Assembly (NCBI RefSeq): GCF_019219065.1
Contig: NZ_JAHUWK010000001.1
Location: 930,001 to 994,000 of the forward strand
Source: Duganella sp. sic0402
GTDB lineage: Bacteria; Pseudomonadota; Gammaproteobacteria; Burkholderiales; Burkholderiaceae_D
Reading direction: 5' to 3'
DNA length: 64,000 nt
Under the pieces are notes generated by a model. The model made no database searches. It was not told the DNA's origin and saw only the letters and a program-made list of their open reading frames with translations. Shown here piece after piece: positions 34,969 to 43,700 of the stretch (the first letter of the stretch is position 1; every line of letters begins with the position of its first letter). A program made the position numbers and the translations under genes.

Positions 34969-35486
34969 AGTGCGGAACCGGTCAGATGGCAATGCAGCAG
35001 CGCCTGCGCCAGGTATTTCTGCACCATGCGGGTAGATATGCCCAGCTCGCCCGCCACCTCGGCCTGGGTTTGACCGTCGAGATAATGCAGCAGGAAGGCA
35101 AGGCGCGGCTTGGTCTGCAAGCCTTGCAAGGCGTTGCTTATCTGCTCCAGCGCTTGGACGGCAGCGCAAATCTGCTCCGGCGACGGGAAACCTTCGCACT
35201 GGCTGGCCGCCAGCGACAACTCGGCCAGATAGGCTTCCTCGATCAGCTGCCGCCGCACCCGGTTCGCCATCAGATGCTTGGCGGTGGTGGTCAGGTAGGC
35301 GCGCGGCTCCTGCATGCGCATCACCGCATCACGCGAGGTGATGATGCGCATGAAGGTATCCTGCGCGACATCTGCCGCATTGTCGGCGCAGCCAAGTTTC
35401 TTGCGCAGCCAGCCAAACAGCCAGCCATGATGGTCGCTGTACAGGGAAGCCACCTGCTGCTGCAAGTTGATCTCGACCGCCGGCAT
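34965..35486 (-). CDS. FecI-type ECF sigma factor
   Basis: 173 residues. Region 2 is about 12-85 (ADVAQDTFMRIITSRDA, PRAYLTTTAKHLMANRVRRQ) and region 4 about 115-165 (FLLHYLDGQTQAEVAGELGI, RMVQKYLAQALLHC). It is preceded by a Fur box and followed by an overlapping fecR and a siderophore receptor. It is a paralogue, not a duplicate, of the FecI at 24498. Confidence 0.95.
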   Translation of the reverse strand: MPAVEINLQQQVASLYSDHHGWLFGWLRKKLGCADNAADVAQDTFMRIITSRDAVMRMQEPRAYLTTTAKHLMANRVRRQLIEEAYLAELSLAASQCEGFPSPEQICAAVQALEQISNALQGLQTKPRLAFLLHYLDGQTQAEVAGELGISTRMVQKYLAQALLHCHLTGSAL

Positions 35487-35499
35487 TGTCCGCTTAAAT

Positions 35500-35520
35500 G
35501 GAAATAAGAATTATTCTCAT
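35500..35520 (-). promoter_or_regulatory. Fur box ahead of second FecI-like gene
   Basis: Read on the minus strand, ATGAGAATAATTCTTATTTC matches the Fur consensus (GAGAAT-A-ATTCTTA). It sits 14-34 bases upstream of the fecI start. Confidence 0.85.
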
Positions 35521-35549
35521 GTTATCGCAGCTTCAGCCGGTGCGCAAGA

Positions 35550-36287
35550 TTACATCACGCTCAACCGGTCCCGGCAGTGCTCCGCGCAACTGCGCAGCGC
35601 CGCTTCCACAGTCGCGCGCTGGCGCTCGAAACGCTGGCTAGGGAGTACCACTGAAATCGCCAGTGGCACACCTTTGTGTATGCCAATCGGCAGACCAATC
35701 GCGCTGCGTCCCAGCGCATGTTCTTCCAGGTCGTAAGCGAAATCACCGGCGCGTATGCCCGCGATCTGGCGCAGCAGCTCATCCATGCTGGTGATGGAAT
35801 GCACGGTCAGTGATTGCAGCGGCGCGTGGAGATACAGCTGGGTGATCGCTGCATTGGACAGGCAGGCCAGCAAAGCCTTGCCGGTGGCCATCGTATAGGC
35901 CGGATAAATCCCACCCAAGGTTGGCACCGCGCGCTCGGCCTGATCCGACAGAAAGCGATCCATAAACAGCGCTTCGCTGCCGCTCAACGTGGACAGGTCC
36001 ACCGTCTCATGCGTTGCCTCAAATAGCTGATACAGCGCCGCCCGCAACTCCTGGGCGATGCCGGAACCGGGCAATTCGCCCAGCCGCCGCAAGCCCCAGC
36101 CGGGACGCACGCCACCCGCGCCGGCCTGCAGCAGATGTTCGGTTTCCAGCGCATCCACAATCCGCTGGACCGTGGACCTGGCCAGACCGGTTGCATTTGC
36201 CAGTTTCCCCAGACTCAGTCCGTCCGGCTGCGCGCCGACTTCACGCAGTATCGCTGCCGCGCGCGCGATGACCTGGATGCCTTCCAT
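35550..36287 (-). CDS. IclR-family transcription regulator
   Basis: 245 residues from ATG 36287, which has GAGGAG just upstream. The N-terminal winged helix is GIQVIARAAAILREVGAQPD ... LSLGKLANATGLARSTVQRI. The C-terminal effector-binding domain ends GLPIGIHKGVPLAISVVLPS. It is divergent from a Bcr/CflA-type transporter gene with an inverted repeat between, so it probably controls that transporter and itself. Confidence 0.93.
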   Translation of the reverse strand: MEGIQVIARAAAILREVGAQPDGLSLGKLANATGLARSTVQRIVDALETEHLLQAGAGGVRPGWGLRRLGELPGSGIAQELRAALYQLFEATHETVDLSTLSGSEALFMDRFLSDQAERAVPTLGGIYPAYTMATGKALLACLSNAAITQLYLHAPLQSLTVHSITSMDELLRQIAGIRAGDFAYDLEEHALGRSAIGLPIGIHKGVPLAISVVLPSQRFERQRATVEAALRSCAEHCRDRLSVM

Positions 36288-36319
36288 AAGCTCCTCATGA
36301 GAAATGTACCGCATCGTGA

Positions 36320-36353
36320 TACAGTGCTATACTGTACCGCCTAACGATACAGT
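36320..36353. promoter_or_regulatory. Inverted-repeat operator between IclR and MFS genes
   Basis: TACAGT (36320-36325) and ACTGTA (36331-36336) form a perfect inverted repeat with a 5-base spacer; a further GATACAGT lies at 36346-36353 just ahead of the MFS start. A likely IclR-family site overlapping the divergent promoters. Confidence 0.6.
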
Positions 36354-36359
36354 TCCATT

Positions 36360-37589
36360 ATGCCACGCAAATATATCCCCTCCAGCTCGCCGTTCTACAT
36401 CGTCATGCTCGGCCTTCTTTCCGCACTGCCGCCGCTGGCGATCGACATGGGCCTGCCAGCCATCCCCGCGCTGCAATCGGCTTTTCACATCAGCATCGGC
36501 GAGGCCACCCGCACCTTGACGGTATTCCTGCTGGGCTTCTCGGTGGGACCGATCCTGTTCGGCCCGCTGTCCGACCGCTACGGCCGCAAGCCCGTGCTGA
36601 TGTTCGGCCTTGGCATGTTCTCGCTCGCTGCGCTGGCGTGTGCCTGTGCGGACCAGATCGGTTCGCTGCTGTTGCTGCGGCTGATACAGGGCTTCGCAGC
36701 CGGCGCGGCCGCCGCACTGCCGGCCGCCATCGTGCGCGATGTGTACAGCGGCCACGCTGCGCTGTCGCGTCAGTCCCATGTCGCGCTGGTCAACGCGGTG
36801 GCGCCGCTGCTGGCGCCCGTCCTCGGCGCCGGGCTGCTACAACTGGGTAGCTGGCGGCTGATCTACGCCTGCCTGGGCGTGGTTGGCATCGCGCTACTGC
36901 TGCTGGGCAGCTTCGGCTACAAGGAAACACGGCCGCAGCCTGCGGATGATCATCACGACAACCGCAGTGTCTTGAGCGCCGCCCTGACCGCCTACGGCCA
37001 GGTGTTGCGCAACAAGCACTATCTGATACACGCCGCCCTGCTGGCGACATCGTTCGGCACCATGTTTGCCTACATAACCGGTTCGTCGGCTGTTTTCATC
37101 GATATGCTGGGCGTATCAAGCGGCGCTTATGGCGCGCTGTTCGCGCTCACCGCCGCCGGCACCATCTTGGGCGCGGCCACGGGCGCACGCCTCGCGCATC
37201 GCTGGGGAGCGGATCGGCTGCTGGCCGTTGGCGTCATTGGCTCCGCTGCGATCAGCATTGCGCTGCTGGCCGCTGCCATGTCTGGCGCCGCGTCGATTGC
37301 ACTGGTCACAGTTTGCGTCATGCTGAGTAACGTCTGTGCCGGCATCGTCATGCCAAACACCACCCATCAGGCGCTGGCCACGGTCGGCAATATCGCCGGC
37401 AGCGCGGCAGCACTGCTGCGCTCCATGCAGATGCTGGGTGGCGCCAGCGCCGGCGCGCTGGTCGGACTGCTGGCGGGGAATCAGCTCACTGTGATGGCCA
37501 TGGTGATGGCCCTCTCGGCGACTATCGGCCTATTGCTATTGTGGGCAAGACAGGCTATGGCAGATAGCTCTCAATATTCGTCTTTGTGA
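36360..37589 (+). CDS. Bcr/CflA-type drug-resistance MFS transporter
   Basis: 409 residues, twelve hydrophobic helices. The start region PLAIDMGLPAIPALQSAF and the motif GFSVGPILFGPLSDRYGRKP (helix 2-3 loop, motif A) followed by LIQGFAAGAAAALPAAIVRD are characteristic of the Bcr/CflA subfamily of proton-driven effluxers (12-TMS DHA1). The substrate is unknown. The gene is divergent from an IclR regulator, likely its controller. Its 3' end overlaps the convergent gene by 35 bases. Confidence 0.92.
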   Translation: MPRKYIPSSSPFYIVMLGLLSALPPLAIDMGLPAIPALQSAFHISIGEATRTLTVFLLGFSVGPILFGPLSDRYGRKPVLMFGLGMFSLAALACACADQIGSLLLLRLIQGFAAGAAAALPAAIVRDVYSGHAALSRQSHVALVNAVAPLLAPVLGAGLLQLGSWRLIYACLGVVGIALLLLGSFGYKETRPQPADDHHDNRSVLSAALTAYGQVLRNKHYLIHAALLATSFGTMFAYITGSSAVFIDMLGVSSGAYGALFALTAAGTILGAATGARLAHRWGADRLLAVGVIGSAAISIALLAAAMSGAASIALVTVCVMLSNVCAGIVMPNTTHQALATVGNIAGSAAALLRSMQMLGGASAGALVGLLAGNQLTVMAMVMALSATIGLLLLWARQAMADSSQYSSL

Positions 37590-38469
37590 GATAGACCGCG
37601 TCCAGTATCACCTCGCGCTGGGCAGGTAGTTTTTTGTCGATGGCGGCAGCGGCCATGCGCACGGCCTGGTAGCCGATCGCGTGCGGCGCCTGGGCGATCA
37701 GGCCAGCCACCGTGCCGTCACGCACGCCTTCCAGCAGCCGGTCGGTCACGTCTACCGCGATGTAGGCGACCTTGCCGGCGATGCCTTGTTCATGCAATGC
37801 CGCCAGCACGGCCATGCTGGTCGCTTCGTTCGGCGCAAACACGCCCTGGAATTGGCCTTTGTAGCGGCCGAGAGCCGCCGAGCCATTGATCATTGCGGTG
37901 CCATACACCGCGCCCAGGTAGCCAGCGTCGATGACTTTCAATCCCTTGCGCCGCGCGGCGTCGGCAAAGCCAAGCTCGCGCCGGTCCGTGGTCTGCCAGC
38001 CATGCTTCATGCGGAACAGCAGCACCGTTCCCTTGCCGTTCAAGCGCTGCGCCATCGCCTCGCCAGCCAGTTGGCCGGCCTTGTAATTGTCGGTGCCGAC
38101 CATGCCGGCAGCGGCTTGCGCGCCCATGCTGCGGTCAACATAAATCCAGGGAATGCCAGCGTCACGCAGCTTGTCGATGGCGGGACGGACTTCCAGCGAG
38201 CCAGGCGCGATCACCACGGCCTTGCAGCCGCGCTGGCGTATCATCTCCAGCACCATGTTCTGGATGCCTGCCTGGTCCTCGGCCTGCGGACCACGAAAAT
38301 AGATGTCGTAGCCCAGCTCCTTGCCTGCATCAACAGCGCCGCTGTTGACACTCTTCCAGAAGCTGCCGCCACCACCACTGGGAATAAAGCCGATGCAGTC
38401 CCCGCAGTGCGCCGTTGCAGATGCTAGCAACAGGCAAGCCGCCGAGAGTCGTCCCGATATTTTTATCAT
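37555..38469 (-). CDS. Periplasmic sugar-binding protein (Peripla_BP_4), orphan
   Basis: 304 residues. A signal peptide (MIKISGRLSAACLLLASATA) is followed by a type I periplasmic binding fold: IGFIPSGGGGSFWKSVNSGA, GCKAVVIAPGS, IPWIYVDRSM, GTDNYKAGQLAGEAM and the hinge-region GVFAPNEATSMAVLAAL. It resembles RbsB/sugar-binding ABC components, but no permease or ATPase gene adjoins it. It may serve a distant transporter or a chemosensory/sensor-kinase partner. It ends 35 bases inside the transporter gene's 3' end on the other strand. Confidence 0.9.
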   Translation of the reverse strand: MIKISGRLSAACLLLASATAHCGDCIGFIPSGGGGSFWKSVNSGAVDAGKELGYDIYFRGPQAEDQAGIQNMVLEMIRQRGCKAVVIAPGSLEVRPAIDKLRDAGIPWIYVDRSMGAQAAAGMVGTDNYKAGQLAGEAMAQRLNGKGTVLLFRMKHGWQTTDRRELGFADAARRKGLKVIDAGYLGAVYGTAMINGSAALGRYKGQFQGVFAPNEATSMAVLAALHEQGIAGKVAYIAVDVTDRLLEGVRDGTVAGLIAQAPHAIGYQAVRMAAAAIDKKLPAQREVILDAVYLTKTNIESYLP

Positions 38470-38505
38470 GGACCGAGCTTACCAGAACCCGGTCCATTTT
38501 TGCTG

Positions 38506-39612
38506 TTAGTACAGCACCACAGAACGGATCGATTCGCCGCTCTTCATCAGGTCGAAGCCCTGGTTGATATCTTCCAGTTTCAGGCGGTGCGTGATCAGGT
38601 CATCGATATTCAGCTTGCCTTCCATGTACCAGTCGACGATCTTCGGCACGTCGGTGCGGCCGCGCGCGCCGCCGAAAGCCGAGCCTTTCCATTCACGGCC
38701 GGTCACCAGCTGGAACGGACGGGTCGAGATTTCCTGGCCCGCAGCGGCTACGCCGATGATGAAGGACTGGCCCCAGCCTTTGTGCGTGCACTCCAGCGCC
38801 TGGCGCATCAGCGTGGTATTGCCGACGCACTCGAAGCTGTAGTCGGCGCCGCCGTCGGTCAACTGGACGATGGCGTCCACCACATTCTCCACATCTTTCG
38901 GATTGATGAAGTGGGTCATGCCGAACTTGCGGCCCATCGCCTCGCGTGCCGGGTTGATGTCGATGCCGATGATCTTGTCCGCGCCAACCATCTTGGCCGC
39001 CTGGATCACGTTCAGGCCGATACCACCCAGACCGAAGACGACCACATTGGCGCCCGCCTCCACCTTGGCAGAGAACAGCACCGCGCCCACGCCGGTGGTC
39101 ACGCCGCAACCGATGTAGCACACCTTGTCGAACGGCGCGTCAGAGCGGATCTTCGCCAGCGCGATTTCCGGCACCACGATGTAGTTGGAGAAGGTCGAGG
39201 TGCCCATGTAGTGGAACAGCGGCTTGCCGTCCAGCGAGAAGCGGCTGGTCGCATCCGGCATCAGGCCACGGCCCTGGGTCGAGCGGATCGCCTGGCACAG
39301 ATTAGTCTTCTGCGACAGGCAGAATTTGCATTGGCGGCATTCCGGCGTGTACAGCGGAATGACGTGATCGTCCTTCTTCAGCGTGGTCACGCCCGGACCA
39401 ACATCCACCACCACGCCCGCGCCTTCGTGGCCCAGGATGGCCGGGAACAGGCCTTCCGGATCAGCACCGGACAAGGTGTAGTAATCGGTATGGCAAATGC
39501 CGGTGGCTTTCAGCTCGACCAGCACCTCGCCGGCGCGCGGGCCGGCCAGGTCGACTTCTTCAATGGTCAGCGGCGCGCCGGCGCGCCATGCAACTGCTGC
39601 TTTGGTTTTCAT
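38506..39612 (-). CDS. frmA: S-(hydroxymethyl)glutathione dehydrogenase (class III alcohol dehydrogenase)
   Basis: 368 residues, the family's normal length, from ATG 39612 with GGGAG upstream. Zn ligands are visible: Cys in GICHTD, His-Glu in GHEGAG, the structural Cys set CRQCKFCLSQKTNLC, and the Cys in IGCGVTTG. The Rossmann motif is GLGGIGLNVIQAAK. The ending RSVVLY is typical. It oxidises S-hydroxymethylglutathione from formaldehyde with NAD. It is divergent from a GlxA-type AraC regulator and not preceded by an frmR. Confidence 0.95.
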   Translation of the reverse strand: MKTKAAVAWRAGAPLTIEEVDLAGPRAGEVLVELKATGICHTDYYTLSGADPEGLFPAILGHEGAGVVVDVGPGVTTLKKDDHVIPLYTPECRQCKFCLSQKTNLCQAIRSTQGRGLMPDATSRFSLDGKPLFHYMGTSTFSNYIVVPEIALAKIRSDAPFDKVCYIGCGVTTGVGAVLFSAKVEAGANVVVFGLGGIGLNVIQAAKMVGADKIIGIDINPAREAMGRKFGMTHFINPKDVENVVDAIVQLTDGGADYSFECVGNTTLMRQALECTHKGWGQSFIIGVAAAGQEISTRPFQLVTGREWKGSAFGGARGRTDVPKIVDWYMEGKLNIDDLITHRLKLEDINQGFDLMKSGESIRSVVLY

Positions 39613-39728
39613 GCGTGCTCCCGTAAAAAGATGACGACATTGTGACCGCTGCCGGCTCACGCGTGGTAGTCGCCAAATGAGAATGGCAGGAATTGATACA
39701 ATAATGACCGGATTTTCCTGAGTACCTT

Positions 39729-40727
39729 ATGAACCTATCTTCACCCAAGCCTCCGGTCACGGTCGATATCGTGGTCTATCCAGGCTTTAAAGCGATGGAG
39801 GCCATCGGTCCGATGTCGGTCTTTGAATACGCCAACCTGCATTTGCAGCGGCGCGGCAAAGCACCCGGCTACGATGTCCGCATCGCTTCTCACCAAACCG
39901 GCCCGGTACGCTCCGACACACTGATGTCGCTGGAAGCGACCAAGGCGCTGAATCCGCTGGCGCTGCCGGACAATGCCATCATCGTCGGCGCGCGCCATAT
40001 CCAGCAGGCGATGCAGGAAAGCGCGGCCATCACCGACTGGGTAGCCAGCGTGGCGCCGCGCATCAAGTCGTTGACGGCGCTGTGCTCGGGCGCATTCTTC
40101 CTGGCTGCCGCCGGCGTATTGGACGGCAAGCGCGCCACTACCCACTGGAGCGTGGCGGACCGCTTGCAGGCCGAGTATCCGGCAATTGAAGTCGATGCCG
40201 ACGCCATCTTCATCCGCTCGGACAATGTATGGACTTCGGCCGGCGTCACCGCCGGCATCGACCTGGCGCTGGCACTGGTGGAAGAAGATTACGGCCGCGA
40301 CCTGGCGCTGGAAGTGGCGACGGAGATGGTGGTCTACCTTAAGCGCCCTGGCGGCCAGTCGCAATTCAGCACGCACTTGCGCAGCGAGCGCACTACCCGG
40401 CCGAATATCCGCGAACTACAGAACTGGATACTCGACCATCTGGACGAGCGGCTGTCCGTCTCGCAGCTGGCGCAAAAGGCGATGATGAGCGAGCGCCACT
40501 TCGCCCGCGTCTTCCAGCAGGAAGTGGGACTCAGCGTGCAGGAATTTATCGAAATGTGCCGCTTTGAACGCGCCACGCAATTGCTGGCCGACCTGGCGCT
40601 GCCATTGAAGAGCGTCGCCGCCCGCGCATGCTTTACCGACGAGGCGCACATGCGCAGGGTGTTCATGAAGAAGCTGGGCATCACGCCCAAGGTTTATCGC
40701 GAACGCTTCGCTACTACCGGCGCATGA
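39729..40727 (+). CDS. GlxA-type transcription regulator (DJ-1/PfpI plus AraC HTH)
   Basis: 332 residues. The N-terminal DJ-1/PfpI-like domain (about 10-190) holds the nucleophile-elbow region LTALCSGAFFLAAAGVLDGK with a Cys. The C-terminal AraC helix-turn-helix pair is about 222-325 (RLSVSQLAQKAMMSERHFAR, VQEFIEMCRFERATQLL, FTDEAHMRRVFMKKLGITPK). It lies divergent from frmA with about 115 bases between, suggesting it responds to aldehyde stress or controls frmA; the effector is unknown. Confidence 0.92.
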   Translation: MNLSSPKPPVTVDIVVYPGFKAMEAIGPMSVFEYANLHLQRRGKAPGYDVRIASHQTGPVRSDTLMSLEATKALNPLALPDNAIIVGARHIQQAMQESAAITDWVASVAPRIKSLTALCSGAFFLAAAGVLDGKRATTHWSVADRLQAEYPAIEVDADAIFIRSDNVWTSAGVTAGIDLALALVEEDYGRDLALEVATEMVVYLKRPGGQSQFSTHLRSERTTRPNIRELQNWILDHLDERLSVSQLAQKAMMSERHFARVFQQEVGLSVQEFIEMCRFERATQLLADLALPLKSVAARACFTDEAHMRRVFMKKLGITPKVYRERFATTGA

Positions 40728-40730
40728 GCC

Positions 40731-43700
40731 CTAACTAGCCAGCGCCGCCAGCAGGTGATTGAAGTCGACCGGCTTGGTCAGATGCTGGTTAAAGCCGGCG
40801 GCACTGGACCGCTCCTTGTCCGAAGGCGCGCCCCAGCCGGTCAATGCGATGATTTTTGCGCCGGCCATGCCGTCGATATCGCGCAGCGCCAGCGCCGCGT
40901 CATAGCCACTGATGTCGGGCAAGCCGATGTCCATGAACACCACTTGCGGCAAATGCGCCCTGGCGCTGCTGATCGCCGCCGCGCCGTTGTGCGCCACCTG
41001 CACCTGATGGCCGCTGTATTCCAGCAGCGCGCCCAGCGTTTCGGCAGCATCAACATTGTCGTCCACCACCAGCACTCGCAAGCCGGCGAGCGGGATGCTT
41101 GCCGGCGCGGTGGACGCAACCAGCTGCGGCGAAGGCAACGCAGACGGCAGCGGCAAGCGCACCGTGAAGCGGCTGCCTTTACCTGGGCCGTCGCTTTCTG
41201 CCGACACGTGGCCATCGTGCAGCTGCAAGACTTGCCGCACCAGATTCAGCCCGACGCCAAGTCCACCTTGCGCCATCTGCTGCCCTGCTTCCATTTGAGC
41301 GTACATATCAAACACGGTAGACAGCAAATGCGGCTCGATGCCGATGCCATCGTCCGCCACCACCAGCACCACCTCGCCCTCGTGTACGCTGGCTGACAGC
41401 GAAATCTTTCCTGACTGCGGCGTGTACTTGGCCGCGTTGTTCAGCAAATTGCTCAACACCTGGGCGATGCGATGACGGTCCACATCCAGCGTCAGGGGCT
41501 GGGGCGGCAAATGCAGCGACAACTGATGCTGTCCCTTGCGCACCAGCGGCGTGCTGATTTCCACCGCATCGCTGACCACATCAGCCAGCAATACCTGTTC
41601 GCGTTTCAGCGTCACCTTGCCCTCGGCCAGACGGGCAATATCCAGCAAGTCATCCACCAGATGCACCATGTGTTCGACCTGGCGCCGCATCATGCCTTGC
41701 ACATCGCCGGACACTGCGCCGGGACCGGCCGCCATCAGCTCCAGCCCGGCGCGGATCGGCGCCAGCGGATTGCGCAACTCATGCGCCAGCGTGAACAGGA
41801 ATTCGCTTTGGCGGCGGTTCTTCTCGGTCAGCTCATGCGCCAGGCGCTGCAATTCCAGCTCGGCATGCTTATGCACGCTGATATCCAGGCTGATGCCATC
41901 GAAACGGGTTGGCTGGCCGTGGTCGTCCACGTCGCACCAGCCGACCGCGCGCAACCAGCGCCCGCCCGCCTGGAACTCCACATCCAGCGGCACGCCATCG
42001 CGCAAGGACGCGGCAATGCCGACGGCGACGCGCTCGCGGTCCGCAGCATCCACCACGGCCAGCAGTTGGCCCACCGTGGCGCTGCCATCCGCCATGCCCA
42101 GGTGCGCCGACATCTGCTGATTGAGGCGCAATGCGAGAAACGGCGCATCCGCATGCCACACGCCGATATTGCCGGCGCCGGCCACGCGCTCGAAGCGCTC
42201 TTGCAGCACCTTGCGCGCATGGATATCGATCACGGTGCCGACAAAGCCGACCGCCTGGCCGTCGTCGCCGATACGCGGCATGCCGGCGTCGATGCACCAG
42301 CAGTAGCTGCCGTCCGCGCGGCGCAGGCGGAAGTCGACCGAATACGGTGTACCGGTTGCGCATGCGGTGCCGAAGCTGGCCTCTACATACGCCTTGTCGT
42401 CCGGATGCACATTATCCAGCCAGCCATTGCCCAGATCCTGCTGCGGCGTGCGGCCGGTGTAGTCGTACCAGCGCTGGCTCAGATAGGTGGTGTGGCCTTG
42501 CGCGTCGGTGGTCCACAGCATCACCGGCGAGGCGTCGATCAATGCATGGAAATAGGCTTCGCGCAGCAAGGAATCCTGGCGCTGCTGATCGCGTTCGCGC
42601 GCCAGCGTCACCTGCCGCAGCACGCGTGCCAGCAGCTCATTGGTGGAGAATGGCTTGACCAGATAGTCATCGGCGCCCGCTTGCAGGCCTTCGATCTTGG
42701 CTTCTTCGCCGGCGCGCGCGGACAGCAGAATAATCGGCAGGCGGCGCAACGTTTCATCTGCGCGGATGCGGGCGATCAGGCCAAAGCCGTCCAGCCGTGG
42801 CATCATCACATCGCTCAGCAGCAGGTCGCAGGGTTCGTGCTGCAGGCGCTCGAACGCCGCTTCGCCATCGGCGCTGACTATCACGTCGGCGTGCGGATCG
42901 AGCAGCGACTTCAGATAGGCGCGCATATCGTTGTTGTCGTCGGCGATCAGGATGCGTGGGCGATGAATCGCCAGCGCCTGCGGTTCGCTGGACACGGCGC
43001 GCACTGGCAGCTTGCCTTCATCCTCGTCCGGCAGCCAGCGCAAGGCCTCTTCGACAAACGCTGCACCAGTGCGTGGCGTGCCGCTGCTGGCGAGGTCTGG
43101 ATCAGCATCCGGCGCCGCCACCCGCTCAGCCGGCAGGTGGACATGGCCAAACGGGATATCGACATCGAAACGCGTGCCCTCGCCCACCACGCTGTGCACC
43201 GCGATCTGGCCGCCGTGCAGGCGCACCAGTTCCTGTATCAGCGCCAGGCCGATGCCGCTACCCTCGTAAGTGCGTCCGGGCGCGCCTTCGATGCGGTGGA
43301 AGCGCTCAAAGGTACGCGGCAGCTCGTGTTCCGGAATGCCGCCGCCGGTATCGCTTACCGACAGCCGCGCCATACCTGCGTGCTCGCGCAGGGTCAGCGT
43401 CACGCCGCCTTCCAGCGTGAACTTGAATGCGTTCGACAGCAGGTTGAAGACAATCTTCTCCCACATATCGCGGTCTACATAGACCGGCTGGGCAAGCGGC
43501 GGCAGGTCCAGCGAGTAGCTCAAGCCGCCCTTGGCCATGGCCGATTCAAACACGCCCGCCAGTTCCACCGTCAGGCGGGCCAGGTCCACCGGCTGATAGC
43601 TGGCCTGCACGCGGCCAGCCTCGATGCGCGAGAAATCCAGCAAGGAGTTGACCAGCTTGAGCAGGCGCAGCGCGTTGCGGTGCGTGGTTTCAATGCGGCG

